Below are positions 46,431 to 56,264 of a stretch of DNA of 64,000 bases, one piece after another (the stretch's first letter is position 1; every line of letters starts with the position of its first letter). Made by a program: the position numbers and the translations under genes. This DNA comes from Mariannaea sp. PMI_226 (taxonomy: Eukaryota > Ascomycota > Sordariomycetes > Hypocreales > Nectriaceae): NCBI GenBank assembly GCA_024336345.1, contig JANFOG010000002.1, positions 3,844,001 through 3,908,000 of the forward strand, given 5' to 3'. The notes below the pieces were generated by a model, which was given only the letters and a program-made list of their open reading frames with translations, searched no databases and was not told the DNA's origin.

Positions 46431-47088
46431 TTACATGGACTTGAGATAGTTGGATTCCTTAATCTTCGCCTTTCTCTCCTTGCGCATCGCCTTCTTCAGT
46501 TCCCCTCTTGCCTCTGCGGCTTCAATGTTGTGTAGGACGTTTCCATTCTCCTCACCGGGGAGGTTGATTGATTGCTGTTGAATTGGGATCTTGGGGGCGA
46601 GGGCTTCCAGGTCGCCCTCGGCTAAGGCTCTAGCCTCAAGAGTCTTCTGACGCTTCGCAGCAAGCTTTCTTTGTTTCTTGGATTTCGCTACGAGGTCCTT
46701 GTTAGCAGAGCTCCGATTGGTATTTTGGGCTGGTTCCTTTGCCCAAGGATGTGTGAAGCGTACAGAATTCATCTCCAGCTCCGTCGTCTTCAGCGCCCTT
46801 GTTTGACTTGATGACATCAAGACACGACCAGAGCCACTCGGGGTACTCTTCGTCCTTTAATGCAACCGGATCCTGGCCACCCTTTGTATAGTTGAGCCCA
46901 GCGAGCTGTGTTCCCGGTACGCAGACCGATCGTGCAATGGGAACTTCCTTGGGAGCTTCGCCTGCCTTAGTAACAGGGGTCGAAAGCTGGGGTTCAGCCG
47001 ATCGGAACGGGGTTGCAGTCGAGAATTGGCGCAGCAATGGGAGCGGGCGCCGTGAGGCGGTGGCGCGGAGGCACCGAGTACAGAACAT
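46431..47088 (-). CDS. MRPL37: Mitochondrial large ribosomal subunit protein mL54
   Basis: Predicted 193-residue protein. Exon 1 is 47088-46764, the intron 46763-46688 (GTACGC...TAG) and exon 2 46687-46431. The splice restores the expected GDEFSKSKKQRKLAAKR. Without it the two halves lie in different frames, which could be mistaken for a frameshift. The N-terminal ~45 residues are a basic mitochondrial presequence (MFCTRCLRATASRRPLPLL). The core has the family's LAGLNYTKGGQDPVALKDEE and YPEWLW signature. The C-terminus is strongly basic and coiled, ending KKAMRKERKAKIKESNYL. The protein is a component of the mitochondrial 54S subunit. The gene is next to a complex I subunit gene on the same strand. 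Confidence 0.9.
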
Positions 47089-47531
47089 GGTGCCGAGCGG
47101 TGATGGGGGTTGTTGAGGGTCACTCTTTGAACGAGGCTCATGATATGGGGAGAAATTTTGGAGGTGGATGTGGGGGGTTAGCCAATCAGATCAGGTGGAA
47201 GAGCGAATTGTCAGCCTCGTCATGGTTACCCACCATCTGAAGCTGCAAAGGAATCAATGGAGGAATTGAGGGATCACCAGGCATTGATAATTGCTAACCG
47301 CGTTTGTAAGGACGATGTGCGTTTAGTAGTCTTTGATTCTTTTTCATTGATTCCTGGTATATACACATTCATACAGTGTCGAAGTGATTCCTCCACCATC
47401 CCGACCAGGACCCGAGGTTTTGATAAAAAACAGCGCTCTGATCCCATAAAGGTCATATATCCCTCTTTTCTAGATAACCAAAGGCCCCCAATAAGATTCA
47501 TTATGCTTGCAGCATCGTACACGATCCTCCC
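47089..47531. other. Spacer between mL54 and complex I subunit genes
   Basis: 443 bp holding the mL54 promoter and the complex I gene's 3' flank. No other gene is visible. Confidence 0.45.
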
Positions 47532-47989
47532 TCACGAGGCGAATCTGGCCTGGTTCATCTTGGCAAGCTTGTCGCTAGTGTGTACCTTGGCCTGCCTGTC
47601 CAAGTCCTCCTCTTGCTTGTCGATGTAGTTCTGCTGGAGGAACTTGGTGCCCTTGATCTTGTTCGTCTTGAGCAATTGCAGGTAGCGCTCTAGTCAATGT
47701 TATCAGTAACATGTTCACACCATGCCACCACCTTGTACCGGTCTGATGGATTTACGAACTAACCTCGGAGGTGGCCGCAGTTCTCCAGATGGTTGACACC
47801 CTCGCGAATATAACACTTGCCCAGCTCCTCACCGACGAGGCGGGTCATCATGGCACCAACCCATTGCTCTCGGATGAGGGCATCCTCAGCCGCCTTGAAC
47901 GCCTTGGTGTCGTCGTAGTCAACGCCGTTGAAAGTGGGAGGGACGGTAGGCTTCTGGGCCTTGAACTGCTCAGACTCGGGGGTAGGCAT
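47532..47989 (-). CDS. NADH:ubiquinone oxidoreductase PDSW/NDUFB10-type subunit
   Basis: Predicted 127-residue protein. Exon 1 is 47989-47764, the intron 47763-47690 (GTTAGT...CTAG) and exon 2 47689-47532. Residues 1-75 include IREQWVGAMMTRLVGEELGKC and KCYIREGVNHLENC. The latter is a C-x11-C pair of the kind used for disulfide bonds in intermembrane-space subunits of this family. The splice gives HLRERYLQLL, and the protein ends in a charged helix. It resembles the fungal '12 kDa' complex I subunit. It would be an accessory subunit on the intermembrane-space face of the membrane arm. No presequence is evident, as expected for a disulfide-relay import substrate. Start choice: first ATG in frame (GCCATGCC). 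Confidence 0.85.
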
Positions 47990-48440
47990 GGCGGCGGTGG
48001 TAATTGAGCCTCGAGGCTGTCGAATTGGACGATCGGTGCAGGGCAAAGATGCGCGGTCAGGGTTGGAGTTCAGATCGCGATCTCTCGGCAACTTGAATGG
48101 TCGGCTCCTCCAGCTTGAGCTCAATTACTGAATGTCCAATGACAAACCACCTGATTTCTCAGGCACTAACTGGACCCTCCAGGCCGCCCAGACCACCTTC
48201 CACGATTGTCCGTTTTACCCGCAACCAGACTCACCGCCTTCGCCATACCCCACAATTTGACGGGCGAAAAAAAAAAAATCTGATTTCCAGGTACGAAGCC
48301 AACCACCATAATAAAAACGTCCCCAAGCCGCCCCGGCAGTCTTTTTTTTTCCTACTTCCCTCCTCCTTTCTATATACCACTTCCTTTTTTTTTTTTTTTT
48401 TACACTACATTATACCATATATAATCTTTTATATCCCATA
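47990..48440. promoter_or_regulatory. Bidirectional promoter between complex I subunit and GAR2-like genes
   Basis: 451 bp between two divergent starts. It contains T-rich and CT-rich tracts (48340-48400) just before the plus-strand start at 48441, typical of highly expressed fungal genes. Confidence 0.5.
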
Positions 48441-50036
48441 ATGGCCAAGTCAAAGGATTCCAAGAAGGTCAAGGCCACCGAGGCCCTGACTTCCGTCAAG
48501 TCTGGCGGCGTCACCAAGCCTTCCAAGACTGACAAGTCCAAGTCCAAGGAGCTTGCCAAGGCTGCCGCCAAGAAGGTTGAGAAGGAGGTCTCCAAGAAGA
48601 AGAAGAAGGTCGTTGAGCCTGAATCTTCCAGCGAGTCTGAGGCTGATTCTTCTGAGTCTGAATCCGACTCCTCTGACTCCTCTGAGGACGAGAAGCCCGC
48701 CAAGAAGCCCGTCGCCAACGGCAAGGCCAAGGCTAAGGCTGCCAAGTCCGAGTCCGAGTCTGAGTCTGAGTCCGACAGTGCCTCTGGTAGCGACTCCGAC
48801 TCTGACAGCGACTCCGAGTCTGAGGAGGAGAAGCCCAAGGCCAAGAAGCCCGAGGCTAACGGCGGTGCCAAGCTCAAGGCTGAGTCCTCTGACTCTGAGT
48901 CTGGCTCTGACTCTGATTCCGACTCCGACTCCGATAGCGAGGAGAAGGAGGAGAAGAAGCCTGCTGCCAAGGTTGCTGAGAAGGTTCGTGTGACAGTCAG
49001 CTCGCCTTTTTCTAATTACTTAGTACTAACTTCACCCATCAGGCCAAGGACTCTGACGATTCTGACTCCGAGGAGGACTCTGACGACAGCGACTCTGATG
49101 ACTCTGATTCTTCAGACTCTGACGAAGCCGAGAAGAAGACTGAGGAGGCTCCCTCCAAGAAGCGCAAGGCCGAGGAGGATATTGATGAGGCCCCCAAGAA
49201 GTCCAAGACTGATGGACCCACCACTCTGTTCGTTGGCAGCCTGAGCTGGAGCATTGATGATGACAGCCTCTACGAGGCCTTCAAGGACTTCGAGGGTCTG
49301 AACAGCGCCCGTGTCATGACTGAGCGTGACAGTGGCCGCAGCCGTGGTTTCGGCTACGTCGACTTCAACGATGCCGAGTCATGCACCAAGGCCTACGAGG
49401 CCATGCAGGGCCAGGACCTAGGTGGCCGTGCCATCAACCTCGACTACGCCAACGCCCGCCCTGCTGAGGGTAACAACCAGGCCCGCGCTGCCGACCGTGC
49501 TAAGCGCCACGGTGATACCGTTAGCGCTGAGAGCGATACCCTCTTCGTCGGCAACCTGCCCTTCGATGTTGACCAGGATACCGTCCGTGACTTCTTCAGC
49601 GAGGTTGCCCCCGTCGCTAGTGTTCGACTTCCCACTGACCCGTAAGTACTCTGTAGCCAGACAGGATTGAGGAAACTTCTCTAACCCCGCAAACAGTGAA
49701 TCCGGTAACCTGAAGGGCTTCGGATATGTCAGCTTCAACTCCGTTGAGGATGCTAAGACTGTCCTCAGCGTTAAGAACGGTGCTCCTATCGGCAACGGAC
49801 GCATGTCGCGTAGCATCCGTCTTGACTTCTCTGGTCCCCGTCCCCAGCGTGACGGACCTGGTGGTGGCCGCGGTGGCGGCTTCGGTGGCGGTCGCGGTGG
49901 TGGCCGTGGACGTGGCGGCTTCGGAGGCCGTGGTGGTAACGGTGGTCGTGGTGGCGGCCGTGGCGGTCGCGGTGGATTCGGTGGTGGTCGTGGAGGTGGT
50001 GCCAACTACTCTGGCACCAAGATCTCCTTCGACTAA
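48441..50036 (+). CDS. gar2: Nucleolin-like ribosome biogenesis protein (Gar2/Nsr1 type)
   Basis: Predicted 493-residue protein in three exons: 48441-48983, 49043-49641 and 49697-50036. Residues 1-60 are Lys-rich. Residues about 60-215 are long Ser/Asp/Glu runs (SESESESDSDSD), typical casein kinase II targets. A nuclear localisation cluster (SKKRKAEED, PKKSKT) precedes two RRMs. RRM1 starts near 242 (RNP2 LFVGSLSW, RNP1 RGFGYVDF). RRM2 starts near 347 (RNP2 LFVGNLPF, RNP1 KGFGYVSF, which lies just after intron 2). The C-terminus is a GAR/RGG domain. This is the exact order in S. pombe Gar2 and yeast Nsr1, which act in 18S rRNA maturation and 40S assembly in the nucleolus. Intron 1 (48984-49042) uses a GTTCGT donor and intron 2 (49642-49696) GTAAGT. 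Confidence 0.94.
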
Positions 50037-51260
50037 ACGTGGGCTGTCCGAGTACGAGTTAAAAGAACCAAGAGCAATGAGCGAGACTCCTATTACCGTG
50101 GGTATTGTGTGGCCTGTCCTTTCAAAACAAGTTTGAAGCTCCAACATGGAGTAGTGGGCTTTGAGAATGTGCTTCAAGCATGAAGCAATGTCAGACCTGG
50201 GGGCTCTATCACTTAGGGATCGTGGGCTCGTGGCATGGCACAGTAGACGCCGGTGCAAGCGTCTTATGGGCTTTTTGATGTTGGGGTTCGAAAACACACA
50301 TTCGTTGGCCGTGTCGCAAATATTTTTTTTAGACACCATGTGGGCTTCTGAGGGATTTGACGGCTCTTTTTGGGAAGAATCTCCCTTACCTCGCCTTTTG
50401 GGTGAGGCTTGGGTAGGGGACCAAGCTGGCTTCGCGCGAATACTTCTGAGGGTCCTGGGGGCTTATCGACGTGACGCCGTGTTGGACGGGGAAAGACCTT
50501 CTGCTCTTCTGTAGGAGGGTTTTCCCTTGATCCTCTCGGCACTACCGTACACCTGTATTCAACCTGCTTCTCGTATCTCTAATCTGGTGAGTAGACCACA
50601 CTGCCACACATGCTTTTCGATGATTTTCAAGGAAATTTTCAATGTTATAGTATAGTAGAGGCGTAATAAAAGTTCAATAATGATTTTCATTCTATCAAGA
50701 AGCTATAAGTTCCCTTTCCCATGCATTCCTGTGCCTATACCGTGAACCGCCCCAATACTTTCTATGCACAATACATGTTGAGCAGCTTCGATCCCCCGTT
50801 GAATCTCTAGCCTACTGTCACGTACAAACCTCTTGAAACAATGAAAAGTAAAGAACGTCATTTATTCGATTGGAGTATCAACCCGATAGTGGAGTATTTG
50901 ATCTTGGATGATTAAACTAACTATGCCAACCATATCATCTAGGAAAAGCCCAAACGCGCATCCTAGCAGATTCAAACGAAGCCTTTGGCCCCCTCCCCTT
51001 CTCCCCCAGCCAAACATAAATGAAGAAGCTGGTGATGGCATATCCCAGCAACGATATTCAAAAGGAACTTATATAAACGCCGAATTTACCTCGACCGGGC
51101 CGTTAGCTTGCGTTATCTCGTGAGAGCATACAACTGATCAGTCCGGAACGCCGCCAGGCTCACCTCAGCCAAGATCTCTCTAGAACAGAGATCCCCTCGT
51201 TCCCCTGTATTGTGAAAAAGAACCGAACCGAACCGAAAACCAGGATTTAAAAGCCCTTGT
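50037..51260. other. Convergent 3' region
   Basis: About 1.2 kb between the stop codons of the Gar2-like gene and the minus-strand membrane protein gene. The frames on either strand (50161-50514 and others) show no domain and are judged non-coding. Confidence 0.45.
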
Positions 51261-52553
51261 TTAAGCCACGATGCTCTTTCCGACGACTCCCCACCGGAGC
51301 TTCCGCAGCCCGCTACCAGAAGACCGAATAACTTCGCTGCCGCAAGATGTGGTATCGTTAACGCTTCCAACGCTGACAGCCAACGCCTCTTGCTTCCCAA
51401 CCTCCCGCCCAATAACATAACCAGCCCCGAAGCCAACAACAGATACAAGAACGACAACTCCAGCACTCATAACCCAGGTAAGAAGAGTGGGCGAGATGAG
51501 GGTCTCATCAGACGGGGCCGTCTTCTTCTTCTTAGACGCCCGTGGTGCTGACGCCGTCGCGGCACCGTGTCTCGGCTTGTCGGAAGATACAGACCTGGTA
51601 GGAGAGGCCCGTTTTCGGGGTGGGGAAGGCGTCGCTTGTCGTGAAGGTTGATCCCGTGTTGGCTCCGCATTCAACTCGGACTCTGGAACCAATCGCAACT
51701 CCATCGGCTGCGTGCTCGGTCCCACTCCCGCGTGGGGTGCCCGATGGGCTTCGGCCTCCTCCTTAGAACTGGGCAAGCCCCGCGCAGCGGCTGCACACGA
51801 GAGCAGAGTAGTAAGTGATGCTCGTAGGGCAGCATCGTTCTCCTCGCGAACCGCGGGGGACATGAAGTTAGGAACAGCGTTGCGGGTTCGTGTCTGAGAT
51901 CTTTGAGAAAATGAAGGACGTGTGAAGCCGCTGTGGGGATGAGGAGGCATGGCAGATTCCGAGTTGCTTCTCTGAGTATGTGACGGGGGATGGGAAAATG
52001 CGTTTGGCTGTGGTTGGAACACGGGTTGGTCAGACACCCGCCCTAGCGCAGTGACGTTATCATCACCATCTGAGTCTGCCTCCGAGTCCATCTCAGCTTC
52101 CGCCTGCAAGCCATGAATGCCTTCCGATGAGCTTGTGAGCACGCGATCATCTTCACTCTCACTCTCGTCATATTCATCCTGGCTACTAGCTTCGGCGGCG
52201 GCGGCGGCGGCAGTGGCAGCATGGGCAGCGTGAATAGAGGTAGGCTGCTGGGGGAGGGATCTGTTGGGCTGTAGTCGCCGTCGACGAGCGTAGGGGCCGC
52301 CAACGCGAAGTCCAGTCGTGACTATTTCATCGCCGATACTAGAGAGGGAAGATGATGAGGGTTGCGAAGACACCTCTACCCAAGATTCTGCATCGGCGTT
52401 GGCGACGGTTAGTTGAGGAGTCCGGAGACAATATGAAGACGAGGGGAATGACGTACCATCGAAGCGTCTTTGTTGGGGTAGGCCTGGGCTTGATTGTGTA
52501 CCACCTCGCGACAACCTGCTGCCCTGGCAACTCTGTCCTGTCTGTTCCTCCAT
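51261..52553 (-). CDS. Single-pass membrane protein with long acidic/Ser-rich cytosolic region
   Basis: Exon 1 is 52553-52457, the intron 52456-52388 (GTACGT, CTAAC, GCAG) and exon 2 52387-51261. Spliced length is 407 residues. The intron is 69 nt with no in-frame stop, so read-through would give 430 residues. Just after the splice, ESWVEVSSQPSSSSLSSIGD looks conserved. Then come an Arg cluster, poly-Ala, an acidic stretch (DEYDESESEDD) and long Ser/Pro-rich sequence. A positively charged KKKK group precedes one hydrophobic segment at about 333-358 (WVMSAGVVVLVSVVGFGAGYVIG), leaving about 45 residues after it. No signal peptide is seen, so the N-terminus is probably cytosolic. A GxxxG-like glycine pattern in the segment may favour dimerisation. 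The family is not recognised. Confidence 0.75.
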   Translation of the reverse strand: MEEQTGQSCQGSRLSRGGTQSSPGLPQQRRFDGTSFPSSSYCLRTPQLTVANADAESWVEVSSQPSSSSLSSIGDEIVTTGLRVGGPYARRRRLQPNRSLPQQPTSIHAAHAATAAAAAAEASSQDEYDESESEDDRVLTSSSEGIHGLQAEAEMDSEADSDGDDNVTALGRVSDQPVFQPQPNAFSHPPSHTQRSNSESAMPPHPHSGFTRPSFSQRSQTRTRNAVPNFMSPAVREENDAALRASLTTLLSCAAAARGLPSSKEEAEAHRAPHAGVGPSTQPMELRLVPESELNAEPTRDQPSRQATPSPPRKRASPTRSVSSDKPRHGAATASAPRASKKKKTAPSDETLISPTLLTWVMSAGVVVLVSVVGFGAGYVIGREVGKQEALAVSVGSVNDTTSCGSEVIRSSGSGLRKLRWGVVGKSIVA

Positions 52554-55205
52554 GTTTTCCGCCGCTTAGGGTGATGAGACGAGTAGGAAAAATGCCGAGA
52601 TGATTTGGTTGAAAGTAGGTATGCGATAGGGAAACTCGTCGTACGGGGTAGGGGGTAATCTGCGACTGCGCCGGAATAAGCGTCAACGAAGCGGAGCAGG
52701 CGCCCTGGGTGAAGGATAACCCCGCTGTTCTGATGGCATCGACGAACAGCACTTCCAGTCTGTGTTTTGTGGCAAGCCGGAAAGGGGGGACAAAATAGGG
52801 TATGAGAGCCTAGATATGTCGAAAAGGGCAGAAGAAAAATGAACTGGAAAATAAAATAGAAAGGAGGCTGTGAAATGACGGGGATGCGATTCCGGGGGCT
52901 TTGGTGTCAGTGAGCATCGAGCACACGACAAAGAGACTCCCAGCCCGCAACTCGATGGGCAGGCAGGTAGGTACCTTGGATGGTTTCCGTATTGGTAAGG
53001 TTGCCCGTTCACTGGTTGCGATCTTCGTACCGGTACAATAGAGTTCAAGTGGAAACAGTGTGCCGTCATTTTTGGCCTGATCCTCACCCCATAACAGCCA
53101 AGAGCGAAACAGATCACGTTTCTCTTTTGCAGGTGCATGCCTTGGATTGCCTAATGATGACGTTTACAGTCAACGAAGTTTATTCGCACTTGTCTTTGGG
53201 CGGTGAGACATCAGCTGGTAGGTACCGGTACATCGTACCCCCGCGTGGCTTGCACGAACCCGCTGATCATGAGCACAGGTGGAGGTTTCCCGCCAACGCC
53301 ATTCAACCCCAACATCTCTCATCCGCAATCATCGTCCCGCGACACAGCTGACATTGCCCTACCTTTTATTTAAGCATGGTATTCTGTATGTAGGCTCGCA
53401 TACAAGCAAATATTCGCCAACAAAAGGACATGAAAATTTTCACTCCTTCATTGCATACCAACAGCTTCAGTGTAGACACATCGAAACTAATTGACGCCGG
53501 TGCCGCATGTTGCATCGCGGCCACATATAGGAATCTGTCCACCCCATGCTCCCTCCACGGTACCGAGTACTCTGTTGTGCTAGATCATACCTATGATCGA
53601 TTTTCTCCTTTATGTACAGTACGGTGCAAAAAGTATCTCTTGCGTGGACAACGTACCTTGATCTGAATCTAACTCAGACATGATCCTGGACATTCGCTGA
53701 GATGTCATCACCTGCTGTGGCAGTATCCGTCTGATCTGTGTCGATTCTGCAACCGGGGTCACGCTACCATGCATTTCAAGCAAAGATTCAAGTCCTGGTA
53801 TGCGTCAGAACCATGGCACACACAGGCAACATTCAAACATAGGATATAAAACAAGCATGAGAAACAGGGAACTTGAACAAAAAGACGAAGAAAGGGGTAA
53901 AATATTTAAAACAAAAAAACGGTGGAATGATGAGGTTGTTAATTTGTGAGCTATGTCCTTGACTTGACCTTTGCACATCCACAACCCAGCCCAGGATTCG
54001 ATCGCGCCTATTCCCAAACTGTGAGTTGGCATCAGAGAAGAAGAAGTGTGCGGGTGAGCATCAATAAGATCCAGTCATTACAGTACGTGTTCACGCGCAA
54101 CGAACGAGACTCCGTGCAGGTGTGGGCTTACTTGTGAACGGACACACCACTTGCGCTGTCTCAGTCGCGACAGGACACCACCCCCAAGCCGCGCCACGGT
54201 CTGCATGATCAAACTTGGAAACATCCTTCTGATAGGATGTTGCCATAATACCCCTATAACCAAGCCATCTGATTCGTATGATTGAACAGAAAAGACCACA
54301 CATACGCAGTCACTTACATGCAGTGACTCGGGGATTTTACCCAGCCATGAAAATACATGAAATAATCCTTGTTCGACTGCCTTGGAGGCTCAAATCCCGT
54401 TTCATAATTGCCAATCATTTCCATCATGAAAATCTCACCATAAAAGTACTGTACCTATCTAACTTAGTACGCAAAAGTATCTGTAGGTAGGCACCTTATA
54501 TCAATTATACTGCGCCATGATCATGCAGAGGCGGGCTCATGGGGGGACACCATCTCCACGTCTAAACTACGTTTTTTCTTTCAACAAGGCTCCTTTCAAG
54601 TTTAAATACATATATTTCCACTTCATGATAAATCCTATCTGATGCTTTGTTCTATGTTTTCAGCAAGGTCTAGGCTATATTTCCATAATCTGAACCCTTC
54701 ATGAAATACCCGGGATCTAGCGTGTAAGAATGGAATGACGTCATTATTTTATTTAATCTTGCCCACGTCATATCGCAGTCAAGTGATAATTACGATGTAC
54801 GAGTTGAGGAGTCAGCGTGGCTATTGAAGGTAGTATTCCCGTCATTGCTGGGTCATTGGCAAATAACCTTGAGTGCGGATCGTGTAGGTAGGTAGCTGGT
54901 CAAGTAAGGCAATTAATATCCCTTACGCTATATCGGTCCTATTTTTGAGCAGGACCAAAAATCAAATCTAACTTCTAAATGACTACAATACTAAGAACGC
55001 CCTCCGCGAACGACCAAAGTAATCAACCCAAGTCTTAATACGTAGATATACGAACACACCTGCATAGCCTCCTCTCCATGAGCATGAAACTACCATGGGA
55101 TATTCTCACTGAAGCTGCAAATCTTCTCGCGTGCCAATATCGCTGTAGGGTAGTGTCTGAAGGACACCCACCAAAGAAGAAAAAATGCCATGACTACTTA
55201 ACAAA

Positions 55206-55226
55206 GTAACGGTCCTAAGCCGTTAC
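55206..55226. repeat. Perfect 7-bp hairpin
   Basis: GTAACGG and CCGTTAC flank the loop TCCTAAG. Function unknown. It stands alone with no adjacent gene or T-run. Confidence 0.5.
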
Positions 55227-56023
55227 CAACACACGAGGCTATTCAACTTGCGGACTGTGACTCCGCAGTCAATAATGGATCTGAGCACTCAGTTGCAAGC
55301 GAGCATTTTTATAGAGTCAATAAGAACTAAGAGCTCTGGATTAGCCATTGACAGTTCTATTACGGAACAAGTTTCCCTTAGATCATGCATCTCTCCAATC
55401 CACTTTGACTATATCCCTTAGCACGATGTTGACCCTTCGACCCGGGTTCTCAGGCTTATTCCTTATGAGCTTCCAGATACATCATCCCATACTCTCTTTG
55501 GTAGGATTACAGCCCTTTGTTGGGCTCAGTGTTTCTTCTTCTTCTTCTTTAATCTATACAAGCAGGTACAGAGGAAATTATTACGCGATTGTAACAAGAG
55601 CGTGGTTCTGAACTGGTAGAAGGTATATTAGGGTGAATCAACCGCAATACTTCGATCCTGAGTATCGAACGTGATGAATTCCTGAGCATAAGAACGGATA
55701 AATAAAGCCCAGTTACACATATATCTATACTAAAAAAGAAGATATCCAGGCAATGTCGGGACAATCTTCGGGTAATCAAACGCTGACCATAGTGCGACCG
55801 CTATCTTCGCCCACCATCTCGAAACAGATTCAATACTGCCTGCCGAGAATGTTTCGCTCATAATATATTTCTGGACTTTAGAGTCATGAATCCATTTTCG
55901 GCTAGGGAGCTGGTATTGTATTTGATATTGTATTTTGAAATGTGTTGGTCCAATGCTATTGGGTTGAATATTGATGTGAGGCTCATTCGTGGGACACAGC
56001 GGCGAAGGCTGGGATAACTTTGA

Positions 56024-56060
56024 GGGATCTAGTATACTCTTAGAGCTATAGTAGTATGCA
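56024..56060 (-). pseudogene. Relic of the 5' part of a 5S rRNA gene
   Basis: Read on the minus strand from 56060, the sequence follows the first ~37 bases of the intact 5S gene next door with one inserted base and several substitutions (shared words CATAC, ATAGCTCT, ATACT, GATC). Likeness stops after about 37 bases. It lies about 200 bp from the intact copy and on the same strand, suggesting a decayed partial duplication. Confidence 0.55.
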
Positions 56061-56145
56061 CTAAAGATGGTGTCCTGAAACGATTTAAGAGAAGTAGTAT
56101 GATTAGAGATGACGAAAACCAAACCAAACCTAATGGACAAAAAAA

Positions 56146-56264
56146 ACATACAACAGTAGGGATTCCCCGGTCGTCACCGACCCGAGTACTAGTCCACCGC
56201 TTCTTAGGTTGACGTACGGAGAGCGGACGAGATCCAGTATTTTCTAAGAGCTATGGTCGTATGT
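56146..56264 (-). rRNA. 5S ribosomal RNA
   Basis: 119 nt on the minus strand. It begins ACATACGACCATAG and ends CTACTGTTGTATGT, both diagnostic of Sordariomycete 5S. Helix I (ACATACGAC with GTTGTATGT) pairs fully with one G-U. Helix II (GCTCTTAG with CTAAGAAGC) pairs with one bulged A. The internal control region has GGGTCGGTGACGACC followed by GAATCCC. A run of eight T follows directly as pol III terminator. Dispersed single 5S genes outside the rDNA are known from Neurospora and relatives. Several loop bases differ from the sequences I remember, so a variant type is possible. The intact pairing and terminator argue that it is functional. Confidence 0.9.

Larger units (their letters stand above)
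52554..56145. other. Long gene-poor region
   Basis: About 3.6 kb upstream of the membrane protein gene. The first few hundred bases are its promoter and leader. The rest is AT-rich with only short unsupported frames. It contains a perfect small hairpin at 55206-55226 and a 5S-like relic at about 56024-56060. Confidence 0.45.

Noticed and set aside
46702..46820. Two overlapping minus-strand frames in the mL54 gene, looking like a frameshift
   Set aside because: A GTACGC-TAG intron joins them and restores the family sequence GDEFSKSKKQ, so this is a normal intron.
48410..48970. 186-codon minus-strand Ser-rich frame
   Set aside because: It is the antisense shadow of the Ser/Asp/Glu repeats of the Gar2-like gene.
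49418..50005. Pro/Arg-rich minus-strand frame
   Set aside because: Antisense of the RGG domain of the Gar2-like gene.
55207..55219. TAACGGTCCTAAG, matching a conserved core of bacterial/mitochondrial 23S rRNA
   Set aside because: The flanks do not match rRNA on either side. The 13 bases belong to a local hairpin, so a mitochondrial DNA insertion is not supported.
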